DNA of 7,330 bases from Erythrobacter sp. UBA3075. GTDB lineage: Bacteria; Pseudomonadota; Alphaproteobacteria; Sphingomonadales; Sphingomonadaceae. Below the pieces are notes generated by a model. That model was not told the origin of the DNA. It did not search any database and was given only the letters and a program-made list of their open reading frames with translations. The DNA is taken from NCBI GenBank assembly GCA_002367375.1, contig DFBR01000162.1, positions 5,629-12,958 of the forward strand, read 5' to 3'. Made by a program: the position numbers and the translations under genes. Below are positions 1-6,476 of this stretch, in pieces; position 1 is the first letter of the stretch, and every line of letters starts with the position of its first letter.

Positions 1-1038
1 GCCAGCCTCAGGTGTGGTGACAATCGGCACGCGCGCGCCCATCGCTTCATAAGTCACTCCGGCGCTGCCTTCGGCGATACTGGGGAAGGCGAAGACATCC
101 GCAGCAGCCAGTTCCCCGCGCATCTGATCATGCGGGATGCGGCCGAGAAAATTCAACTCGCTGGTCTCGGGGCGATTGCGCACGGTGTCGGTAACGTGCC
201 CGGCAATGCGGAATTCATAATCATGGCCACGCTCGCGCAGATTACGCGCCGCCTCAGCCAAGGTGTGAATGCCCTTGCGAAGACCCGGTTCCCCCGCGAA
301 GAAGATGCGCCCTTTCTCCGTTTTCGGCTCGATCTCGAGAAACATCGGGTTGGTGGTGTAGGGCACGAGCAGTGTCTTCTCGCGCGGCACGCCGAAATTT
401 TCGACCAGATCGTCTTGAACGAAGGTGGACGGGCACAGGAAGATATCCGTCATCGCAAGCGTTTCTGCGCTGGGACGAAAGGCCGGAACATCCTTTGTCA
501 GCGTTTCACCCCAGAAATAGCCGTCCGGCTCCCAGCCCGGATGTCGCCGCCGTTCCTCGCGCACGATCCGCTCGGCCGACAGGGCGATGACCATATCCGA
601 AATGGTGGTGAGACCGGCCTGCTTGGCGGCGGTCAGCATCCCCTGTGCTTCCATGAAGATCACCAAGAGGTGCGAGGCGTCGCCAAAACCTTTGCGCACC
701 ATTTTCGCGCCGACATTTTCATGCGCATCGATATAGGCGCGTGCGCGCTCGGCTGAGCTGCCTTGCCGGGCTGCCTGTTCCATTTCCAGAGTCCATGAGG
801 GGAAACTGGTGGTCTTGGCGGCGACTTCGGGCGGGATTTGTCGCTTGGCCAGCTTGCGAAAGCGGCCGCCGAGCTTGTCGGCCAGCGGGGCGACCAGTTT
901 GCCGATGCCTGCCGACCCCGTCAAATCGGTGTAAAGCGCTTCAAGCATGCCCGCACGATCAAGCGCGATCGGCATGTCATATTGCCGCCGCGATCCAAAT
1001 TGTACGACAAGGATATTGGGTTTGTCGGCCTGGCTCAT
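1..1038 (-). CDS. GT4-type glycosyltransferase (GT-B fold), 3' end cut by window edge
   Basis: Probably transfers a sugar from a nucleotide-sugar donor to a lipid-linked or surface glycan at the cytoplasmic face. I read 346 uninterrupted codons from the ATG at 1036-1038 down to base 1. The C-terminus, perhaps 50-70 residues by family length, lies outside. The N-terminal half begins NILVVQFGSRRQYDMP, then ..ALYTDL, a pattern seen in a GT4 subgroup that starts RR.Y..P. The inter-domain part has CPSTF (202-206) and GVPREK (216-221). The donor domain has the R254-K255-G256 turn and the EX7E motif E323...E331 in FPSIAEGSAGVTYEAMG, the nucleotide-sugar binding signature of retaining GT4 enzymes. 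After the linker, VPYTTNP (225-231) lacks the usual VPYG glycine. The upstream Shine-Dalgarno is weak. It is the last visible gene of the glycan operon, 77 bases after sulfotransferase B. The family is secure; sugar and acceptor are unknown. Confidence 0.9.
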   Translation of the reverse strand, partial: MSQADKPNILVVQFGSRRQYDMPIALDRAGMLEALYTDLTGSAGIGKLVAPLADKLGGRFRKLAKRQIPPEVAAKTTSFPSWTLEMEQAARQGSSAERARAYIDAHENVGAKMVRKGFGDASHLLVIFMEAQGMLTAAKQAGLTTISDMVIALSAERIVREERRRHPGWEPDGYFWGETLTKDVPAFRPSAETLAMTDIFLCPSTFVQDDLVENFGVPREKTLLVPYTTNPMFLEIEPKTEKGRIFFAGEPGLRKGIHTLAEAARNLRERGHDYEFRIAGHVTDTVRNRPETSELNFLGRIPHDQMRGELAAADVFAFPSIAEGSAGVTYEAMGARVPIVTTPEAG

Positions 1039-1115
1039 CAATCCGGTCTCATCAGTTTGGTTGGCCTAGGCGAGTGCAGTTGCGAAGTGAAGGATGGTTT
1101 CGATTCCACTGGCGC

Positions 1116-1961
1116 TTATTTGAGGTTCCAAATCGACCGCTCACGCCCAAGCCGATCAAGCAGCCTGCCGCAATCTTCTCCCACAAGATCGAGAAAGGCG
1201 CTCCGGGTTTCGTCGCTGACCGCAATTTCCCGTGTGTCGCGTTTGAGAATCATGCGGGCGAATTTGCGCAGCCGTTCCGGGGCGATCTTGCGCAAAGGTT
1301 CATCCAATCCGAGCGAACGGATTATTTCAAGCGCGGGCCTGTCGCTGCGCTGGGCAACCGATTTGTTGGCGTGGATCGCTTCATCGGGAACGAATGCTGA
1401 GATTTCCAGAAAATCACAGATCGTTTGGTAGAATGATGTGGGATCTGCCACGAAATCCTCGAACAGGACAACGCGCACATTGTCTTCGCCCAAGGCATCC
1501 TCGAAGCGGCGAATTTGCGTGTCGTAGCGGCTCGAATCGACGATGATATTGGCTTGTCGCAGGGCCTTGTTGGGATCGGCAGGAAGTCGCTGGTTTCCGG
1601 CATCGCGCATCTCGCGCCACATGGATATTGCGCGAGGAAAGGGATCGCGCACGACATAGAGCGCTTTGAATGCACCGCAATCGTTCACCATTCGGGGCAA
1701 GGCCTCGGGGTGCGTGCCGACACAGGAATAGCGCCAGCTCTTTTCGCCAATCGCCGGTTCTCCGGCAAAATGGCTGTAACGGCTGCGATAGAAATCGAGG
1801 CCCTTTGCATAGCTGGCATCGAAGGCGAAAAAATTCGGCTCATGCACCCTGCAGAAACACACTTCCGGATGCTGTTCGAAAAACTGCGCCAGGCTGGTCG
1901 TCGCACATTTCGCGGTGCCGACAACGAAGAAATTGGGCAGGGGGGCGAGAGATGTATTCAA
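1116..1961 (-). CDS. Sulfotransferase B (PAPS-dependent, NDST/bacterial carbohydrate type)
   Basis: A 281-residue protein predicted to move sulfate from PAPS to a hydroxyl or amine, most likely on a glycan given its neighbours. The 5'-phosphosulfate loop is G15-T-A-K18-C-A-T-T22-S-L. H40-E41-P42-N-F-F matches the KEPNFF-type block of carbohydrate sulfotransferases. GEKSWRY (72-78) fits the GEKSP.Y block. The 3'-phosphate site is VVRDPFPRAIS, with R105 and S113. Length is normal for single-domain bacterial members, and no signal peptide or membrane segment is seen, so it should be cytoplasmic. The start is a TTG at 1959-1961. An in-frame TGA lies six codons upstream and the P-loop begins ten codons downstream, so no ATG or GTG can serve. 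Only a weak purine run precedes it. It lies 39 bases after the flippase stop. Part of the gene (1381-1440) is only about 42% GC. The substrate cannot be read from sequence. Confidence 0.9.
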   Translation of the reverse strand: MNTSLAPLPNFFVVGTAKCATTSLAQFFEQHPEVCFCRVHEPNFFAFDASYAKGLDFYRSRYSHFAGEPAIGEKSWRYSCVGTHPEALPRMVNDCGAFKALYVVRDPFPRAISMWREMRDAGNQRLPADPNKALRQANIIVDSSRYDTQIRRFEDALGEDNVRVVLFEDFVADPTSFYQTICDFLEISAFVPDEAIHANKSVAQRSDRPALEIIRSLGLDEPLRKIAPERLRKFARMILKRDTREIAVSDETRSAFLDLVGEDCGRLLDRLGRERSIWNLK

Positions 1962-2000
1962 GACTGGAGTGTTCTTTCAATTCGGCAGCGTGCGATAGAA

Positions 2001-3305
2001 TTACGGCGTATCGGTTGATGCATCGGCATCTGCAGGCACTCTTATGCGGCGTACCTGCCATACGACAAGTGCGGCCAGAGTAATGAAATAGGCCGCGCCC
2101 CCCATTCCGCCCGCGGGCAGGCCGATTTGCGTTAATCCGCCGAATGACGCGCCAAGGAATGCCACGAAAGCGATACATGAGAATTTCAGAATGCGGCCCG
2201 CACCGATGGTGTTTTCGATCAGCGGAAGGGCCGCGAACAGGCAGGCATTGGTCAGTGTTCCGGCCATCAGCCACAGCAAATTGGGATAGGCTGCGCCGAA
2301 TTCTTCGCCGAACACCAGCTCCAGAACCATGCGACCAAAGGGGATTGTAATAAGGAAAATGACCAGCGCCACGCCCGCGACAGGCAGGCTGGCACGCAAG
2401 ACAGTGCGCTTGGCTTCGCCGATCTCACGATTGGCTACTAGTTTTGCGATAACCGGATAGACCGAGATTTTCCCGGCCTCGGCAAATCGAGCGAGAAAAT
2501 AGGCGCCCCGGAAGGCTACGCCAAACAGCCCCGCCGCAGCCGGGCCGAGCAGCAGCGAGATGATCAGCACCTCTCCGCGCCGCAGCATAATGCCGATTGT
2601 ACCGGTGGCCGAGACAGCGAGCGCGAAGCCCATGAATTCGCGGCGGCCAAAGTCGCTGTTGTTGCGCACGCCTTCGTGCTTTTCCAGCCGACTCACCATG
2701 ATGAAACCGCTCAGCGAGACGCCAATTGCGGTTACCACATGGATGAGCGCGATGGAGTAGACGTAATATTCAAGCGGCGCGGCGATCCACCACAGCACGG
2801 CGGCGTTGACTACAAGCGCGGCTGCCTCGGCAACGTTGAACATGATGGGAATGCCGAACCGCTCGGTCAGGCGAAAAATCCCCACGCTGGCGCTGCGGAT
2901 CTGAAAGCCTGCGCTGATTGCATAGACGACACCGAGCCATTTCAACTCGCTATCCAGCCCGAAAGCCTCAATGAAGAACAGGAATACGACGATCGCGGTC
3001 AGCGAGGCTGCAAGAGCGGCGACGAAATCCAGCCCGAGCGCGAAGAGATAGCGTCGGCGCAGCCGTGAATAATTGCCTTCGGCCAGATCGCCCGCGCCAA
3101 AACGGTTGAGCGATTGCCAGGTCTTGAAGCTGAAAATGCCGCTGAACAGTTCGGTGACCGACTGGATGACAATCAACTGGCCGAACAGCAGCACGCCCAG
3201 CGCATTGGTGTTGATCCCCAGCGCTACAAAATTGAGCGCTGACACGCTCGATGTCCCCATTACGACCTTCGCGAAGTTTCGCCGAAGATTTTGGAGCGGG
3301 GTCAA
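2001..3305 (-). CDS. Polysaccharide/oligosaccharide flippase (MOP superfamily, Wzx-like)
   Basis: A 434-residue polytopic inner-membrane protein expected to flip an undecaprenyl-linked glycan from the cytoplasmic to the periplasmic face. About twelve hydrophobic segments are visible, roughly at 16-36, 40-58, 88-114, 122-140, 156-176, 180-204, 224-253, 254-272, 303-323, 340-362, 374-392 and 398-417. Family-like blocks include the basic N-terminal stretch LRRNF before the first segment, TWQSLNRFG (62-70), YPVIAKLVANREIGEAKR (283-300) and FGEEFGAAYPNLLWL (332-346). The C-terminus is a short polar tail. The start given is a TTG at 3303-3305, which keeps the basic amphipathic N-terminus usual in this family and sits 30 bases after sulfotransferase A. 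The alternative ATG at 3258-3260 has a better GAAGG five bases upstream but would remove that N-terminus. The MOP assignment is firm; substrate and exact role (Wzx versus related exporters) are inferred. Confidence 0.88.
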   Translation of the reverse strand: MTPLQNLRRNFAKVVMGTSSVSALNFVALGINTNALGVLLFGQLIVIQSVTELFSGIFSFKTWQSLNRFGAGDLAEGNYSRLRRRYLFALGLDFVAALAASLTAIVVFLFFIEAFGLDSELKWLGVVYAISAGFQIRSASVGIFRLTERFGIPIMFNVAEAAALVVNAAVLWWIAAPLEYYVYSIALIHVVTAIGVSLSGFIMVSRLEKHEGVRNNSDFGRREFMGFALAVSATGTIGIMLRRGEVLIISLLLGPAAAGLFGVAFRGAYFLARFAEAGKISVYPVIAKLVANREIGEAKRTVLRASLPVAGVALVIFLITIPFGRMVLELVFGEEFGAAYPNLLWLMAGTLTNACLFAALPLIENTIGAGRILKFSCIAFVAFLGASFGGLTQIGLPAGGMGGAAYFITLAALVVWQVRRIRVPADADASTDTP

Positions 3306-3335
3306 TGTCGGGTCTCTGCCTGCGGGCCGGGCGCG

Positions 3336-4232
3336 TTAGATGCTGTAGCCGAGCGCTTCTATATCAGCGCGATAATCTGCCAAGCCTTCGCGGATCGCAT
3401 CGGCCTGTTCGGCGGTGATGCGTGAAGTCTGCCGTTCGTTGAGGTTTTGAAGAGCCATCGGCTCGTAATCCTTGACTGTCACCTTGGCGTCTGCGCGCAG
3501 ATCGGTAAGGATCGGGAGCAGCTCCTGCAGCGCATCGACGAACTTCTGCGGATTCTCGGTCAATTCCTCATATGACATGGTGAGCGCGGCGATTTCGCGC
3601 GCCTTCACCAGATAGCCAGCGCGAACGCCGTAGATCTTGCCGAGAAGGCGCAAATGGTCGGCCTCGGTCTGAATCGTTCCGCGATATTCCGGACACCAGC
3701 TGCGGATCACCGCGGCGAGGGCATAGCGGCGGAACCAGCTGGCGCAGGTCGCCAGCGGATCGCGGGTGAGGCAGATGATCTTGCGATCCATCGGCGCCAG
3801 CGCATCGGCGATCTTGCCAATGCGGCATAGATTGGGCGGAGATTTCTCAAAGATGACACTGGGTGAAGGGTGCGCCGGAACGCGCGAGAGCCACACGCGG
3901 CGCAGTTGGCCTTCGTTGAAAGGTGCTTCCGGGTCCCAGCGTGTACCAGGCGTCGAGATCGCCGGGACAAGCCATTGGCCTTCACCGCTCTTGGTCAGTT
4001 CCACAACATGTTGCGAATGGTTCAGCAGCTTGGCGATGGCAGTCGAGCCGCTGTTGGGCATCGTTGCCATCAAAAGCCATGACACATCATCACGCTGTTC
4101 CCACCGCGAATTGACCGCCGCACCCGCGCGGGCGAGCATGCCATAGGCATTGAGCGCGCTCGACTGGGCGAACCAGCGCAAATGGTGCTTCAGGTCGGAC
4201 TTGTCGGATTGCGCCTGATCGGCAACGGCCAT
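3336..4232 (-). CDS. Sulfotransferase A (Sulfotransfer_3-like, PAPS-dependent)
   Basis: A 298-residue protein with the core of PAPS-dependent sulfotransferases. The phosphosulfate-binding loop is P59-N-S-G-S-T64, followed by the AIAKLLNHS helix. An EKSPPN block (129-134) is typical of the PF13469-type group. LTRDPLATCAS gives R157 and S165 of the 3'-phosphate site. No signal peptide is seen, so it is likely cytoplasmic. The start chosen is the ATG at 4230-4232. The frame stays open to 4442, but that would run 122 bases into the isomerase gene and add a low-complexity basic leader with no family resemblance. An AAGAG lies about ten bases before the chosen ATG, a weak site. It is the first gene of the apparent glycan operon, 88 bases after the isomerase stop, with no clear terminator or promoter between them. 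It differs enough from sulfotransferase B that the two look like different subfamilies. The substrate is unknown. Confidence 0.85.
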   Translation of the reverse strand: MAVADQAQSDKSDLKHHLRWFAQSSALNAYGMLARAGAAVNSRWEQRDDVSWLLMATMPNSGSTAIAKLLNHSQHVVELTKSGEGQWLVPAISTPGTRWDPEAPFNEGQLRRVWLSRVPAHPSPSVIFEKSPPNLCRIGKIADALAPMDRKIICLTRDPLATCASWFRRYALAAVIRSWCPEYRGTIQTEADHLRLLGKIYGVRAGYLVKAREIAALTMSYEELTENPQKFVDALQELLPILTDLRADAKVTVKDYEPMALQNLNERQTSRITAEQADAIREGLADYRADIEALGYSI

Positions 4233-4320
4233 GGGCTGGTACTCTTGGTTGTGCGGTCGAGAATGACGCGGGCGGTAGCGAGTCGCCTTTCGCGCCACAA
4301 CTGCTTTGTAGGCCGTGCGC

Positions 4321-4962
4321 CTATTCCGTCTCAACCCGCCGCGCTTCGACGATGACAACCGGGTCGGCCAGCATCTGCCCTTGCATCCAGCCTTCACCAA
4401 GCTCCGGATCGACCGGTGCGGCGTGGATTGCCTCGACCACATCCATCCCCTCGGTCACATATCCGAACACCGCATAGCCATGCCGCCAGACGGGATTTTC
4501 AGCATCGGGATCGGCATCCAGCCCCGTCTGGTCGCCCACCATGATGGAGAAATCGCCATTCGCCGTGCCCGGCTCTCCCATCGCCATGCTGATCGCGCCG
4601 CGCGTGTGAGAAAGGCCGGTCAGGGTGGTTGGCTCATGCTCGATTTGCGGCAGCACGCGGTCAGGGTCCCACTGCGCGCCGCCTTGGATCAGGCCATTAG
4701 GTTGCTCACCCCAGTCCATCTGCATCGCCCGGTAGAACACGATGCCATTGAAGCGGTCTTCATCGATATAGCGCAGAAAATTGGCAGCAGTGATCGGCGC
4801 GCGCTCTGATTCAAGCGCGATCACGATGTCGCCCATCGTCGTTTCCAGCACCACATCTGTGGTTTGATAGATGGGCGCAGGTTCGCTCACAGGTTCTGGC
4901 ACGTCCTGCGCATGAAGGGGGGCGGCGATCAGCAGCGCGGCAAAAGCGAGTCGTTTGAACAT
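4321..4962 (-). CDS. Periplasmic cyclophilin-type peptidyl-prolyl cis-trans isomerase
   Basis: Catalyses proline cis-trans isomerisation, probably as a folding helper in the periplasm. Of 213 residues, the first 18 form a signal peptide (MFKRLAFAALLIAAPLHA) with likely cleavage after LHA before Q19. The cyclophilin domain follows from about residue 36: V38-LETTMGDIVIAL, NFLRYIDEDRFNGIVFYR with R78 matching the catalytic arginine of human CypA, GLIQGG with Q93, GAISMAM (122-128), PGTANGDFSIMVGD (131-144) and YAVFGYVTEGMDVV (163-176). The stretch between FYR and QGG is 14 residues against 7 in CypA, and CypA's H126 is replaced by alanine, as in many bacterial members. The ATG is fixed by the signal peptide; no good Shine-Dalgarno precedes it. 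It is divergent from creD. Its relation to the downstream sulfotransferase is probably chance adjacency. Confidence 0.92.
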   Translation of the reverse strand: MFKRLAFAALLIAAPLHAQDVPEPVSEPAPIYQTTDVVLETTMGDIVIALESERAPITAANFLRYIDEDRFNGIVFYRAMQMDWGEQPNGLIQGGAQWDPDRVLPQIEHEPTTLTGLSHTRGAISMAMGEPGTANGDFSIMVGDQTGLDADPDAENPVWRHGYAVFGYVTEGMDVVEAIHAAPVDPELGEGWMQGQMLADPVVIVEARRVETE

Positions 4963-4969
4963 GCCTGCG

Positions 4970-4997
4970 ATTGTGGCGGGCTTTGCGCTCAGGTCAA
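4970..4997 (-). promoter_or_regulatory. Candidate sigma-70 promoter for the isomerase, possibly leaderless
   Basis: On the minus strand, TTGACC (4992-4997) is separated by 16 bases from CACAAT (4970-4975). That is a five-of-six -35 match and a four-of-six -10 match. A start site about seven bases downstream would fall at or next to the isomerase ATG (4960-4962). This would agree with the lack of a clear Shine-Dalgarno. It is a sequence match only. Confidence 0.35.
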
Positions 4998-5013
4998 ATG
5001 CTGTCGCGACCCA

Positions 5014-5034
5014 TTCACAGCAAATTCAGTTCAC
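5014..5034 (+). promoter_or_regulatory. Candidate cre-tag-like operator upstream of creD
   Basis: TTCAC (5014-5018), six bases, then TTCAG (5025-5029), immediately followed by another TTCAC (5030-5034). The known E. coli CreB site is TTCAC-N6-TTCAC, so the first pair has one mismatch and the same 11-base period expected of an OmpR-family regulator. It ends about 45-50 bases before the creD ATG. No creB or creC lies in this window, so function is inferred. Confidence 0.4.
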
Positions 5035-5064
5035 CGCTCACAATGCACGGTTCATCGTATCAAT

Positions 5065-5070
5065 GAGGAG
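5065..5070 (+). promoter_or_regulatory. Shine-Dalgarno of creD
   Basis: GAGGAG lies eight bases before the ATG at 5079-5081. It is the strongest ribosome binding site in the window and fixes the creD start. Confidence 0.75.
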
Positions 5071-5078
5071 AGAACGCG

Positions 5079-6476
5079 ATGTCCCGAGAACGAAGCCCCG
5101 GCGCGAAATTGCTGATGGCCGGATTGGTGGCTGCGGTGCTGATTGTGCCGCTGATGATGGTCTATGCGCTGGTCTATGATCGCGAAAGCCAGTCGAACAG
5201 CGCGCAAGCGCAGATCACGGCAGGGTGGGGCGGCACGCAGATGGTGACTGGGCCGATGCTGGTGATCCCGTTTCAGGATGAGGTGGTCGAAACCGAGACA
5301 GTTGACGGTGTTTCGCAAGAACGCCGCCGCACAGTGCGCCGCGAATTGTTCGTTTCTCCGCTCCGCCAGAGCATTGAAACCGCGATCGACCCGGATCGCC
5401 GCGGTTATGCGATTTATGAAAGCGTGGTCTACCAAAGCAGCATGAGCGGGGAGGCGCGCTTCGTCCTCGATGATGATCTCGAACGGCTCGACATTGCGCG
5501 CGCTGACCTGCTGCTCGATGCCGCTGAACTGCGCTTCGGCATTTCCGATCCGCGCGGACTGACCGATGGCGCGCGCGTAATCGCTGATGGCGAACCGGCG
5601 CAGCTTAGCCCTGGCAATGGCCCGGCGACGACGGGCGGTTCGGGCTTTTCCGCGCCGGTCGAATGGTCGGCAGAGGCACCTCTCGACGTGACATGGGAAT
5701 ACGGCCTGCGTGGTTCGCGTTCGCTGTCACTCATCCCGCGTGGTGGGGAGACCGAATGGCTGGTGACATCGCCCTGGCCGCACCCCAGCTTTACCGGCGG
5801 CTTCTTCCCCGATGAGCGTGAAGTGACCGCTGATGGCTTTACCGCTACCTATGCCGGGATCACCAATCTCGCACTTGGCCAGCGATTGCTTGCCACCAGC
5901 GATGTCGGGGCGCCGATGAATGCGCCGCCCGGCGATAATGCCTATGAGGAACGGATTGTGCGCGATGCCAGTGGCGGCACACAGGCCGTAAATATCGGCC
6001 TTGTCGATCCGGTCGATCTCTACAGTCAGGTAGACCGCGCGGTGAAATACGGTTTCCTGTTTATCGGCTTCACGTTCGCCGTGTTCCTGATGTTCGACGT
6101 GGTGGGCGGAGCGCGTGTGTCCTCTGCCGAATATCTGCTGACCGGGGCGGGGCTCGTGCTCTTCTTCGTGCTGCTGCTGGCCTTTGCCGAGGTCGTCGGC
6201 TTTGCGCTCGCCTATATCATCGCGGCAGCGGCAACGATTGGCTTGCTGACGGCCTACAGTGCGGCAGTCCTTGGCACGTGGAAGCGCGCAGGCTTTGTCG
6301 GAGCGATGCTGGCGGGATTGTACGCCTTGCTGTTCGTTCTGCTCAGCCTAGAAACCTTCGCGCTGGTAATCGGTGCGCTGCTTCTGTTCGTGGCGCTTGC
6401 GGGCATCATGTACGGCACACGCAATGTCGACTGGTCGGCTGTACGCGGGTCAGAAGAGAGCGGGGCAATCGCCTAG
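5079..6476 (+). CDS. creD: CreD-family inner-membrane protein
   Basis: A 465-residue member of the CreD family (about 450 in E. coli), an inner-membrane protein linked with envelope integrity and, in some gammaproteobacteria, with the CreBC/BlrAB response to beta-lactams. Its biochemical activity is not known. One membrane segment (about 11-32) is followed by R35-E36 and the family signature WGGTQMVTGPMLVIPF (50-65). A large periplasmic domain reaches to about 322. K323-YGFLFIGFTFAVFLMFDVV opens a C-terminal bundle of about five segments, roughly 325-345, 352-374, 375-397, 404-423 and 426-446. This matches the usual CreD topology. The ATG is supported by GAGGAG. A candidate cre-tag lies upstream. 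The 3' end abuts the convergent dehydrogenase through a shared CTAG. No creBC partner is visible, so regulation by that system is open. Confidence 0.9.
   Translation: MSRERSPGAKLLMAGLVAAVLIVPLMMVYALVYDRESQSNSAQAQITAGWGGTQMVTGPMLVIPFQDEVVETETVDGVSQERRRTVRRELFVSPLRQSIETAIDPDRRGYAIYESVVYQSSMSGEARFVLDDDLERLDIARADLLLDAAELRFGISDPRGLTDGARVIADGEPAQLSPGNGPATTGGSGFSAPVEWSAEAPLDVTWEYGLRGSRSLSLIPRGGETEWLVTSPWPHPSFTGGFFPDEREVTADGFTATYAGITNLALGQRLLATSDVGAPMNAPPGDNAYEERIVRDASGGTQAVNIGLVDPVDLYSQVDRAVKYGFLFIGFTFAVFLMFDVVGGARVSSAEYLLTGAGLVLFFVLLLAFAEVVGFALAYIIAAAATIGLLTAYSAAVLGTWKRAGFVGAMLAGLYALLFVLLSLETFALVIGALLLFVALAGIMYGTRNVDWSAVRGSEESGAIA
6473..6476. other. CTAG shared by two convergent stop codons
   Basis: The plus-strand TAG of creD (6474-6476) and the minus-strand TAG of the dehydrogenase (6473-6475) overlap in one CTAG. 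There is therefore no intergenic space for an ordinary terminator; any terminator would lie inside the opposing coding region. Confidence 0.95.

Larger units (their letters stand above)
4963..5078. promoter_or_regulatory. Divergent intergenic region between isomerase and creD
   Basis: This 116-base stretch must hold the promoters for both divergent genes. It contains a near cre-tag direct repeat, a run of 7-base periodic units, a good ribosome binding site for creD and a candidate promoter for the isomerase, each listed separately. I could not pick a convincing -35/-10 pair for creD. Confidence 0.7.

Noticed and set aside
130..756. A 208-codon open frame on the plus strand
   Set aside because: It lies fully antisense to the glycosyltransferase, whose frame carries clear GT4 motifs. 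The plus frame has no recognisable domain and arises from GC-rich codon bias.
1039..1115. Possible hairpin or attenuator before the glycosyltransferase
   Set aside because: Only a four-base CGAA/TTCG pairing was seen, which is too weak to call.
741..1431. Overlapping plus-strand open frames of 197-219 codons
   Set aside because: They cross two genuine minus-strand genes and the gap between them, show low-complexity Arg/Ser/Pro-rich translation, and have no supported start.
4233..4320. Possible terminator or promoter between the isomerase and sulfotransferase A
   Set aside because: Short GGCG/CGCC complements exist but there is no clean stem followed by a T run, and no convincing -35/-10 pair. 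The operon promoter could not be placed.
4233..4442. 70-residue N-terminal extension of sulfotransferase A
   Set aside because: It would overlap the 3' end of the isomerase by 122 bases and is rich in Arg/Lys/Ser with no family similarity; the ATG at 4230-4232 gives a normal-length protein.
4315..4809. 164-codon plus-strand open frame
   Set aside because: It is antisense to the cyclophilin gene, which has a signal peptide and intact family motifs.
5058..5063. TATCAA as a -10 box for creD
   Set aside because: It would put the transcript start at or beyond the Shine-Dalgarno at 5065-5070 and lacks a properly spaced -35.
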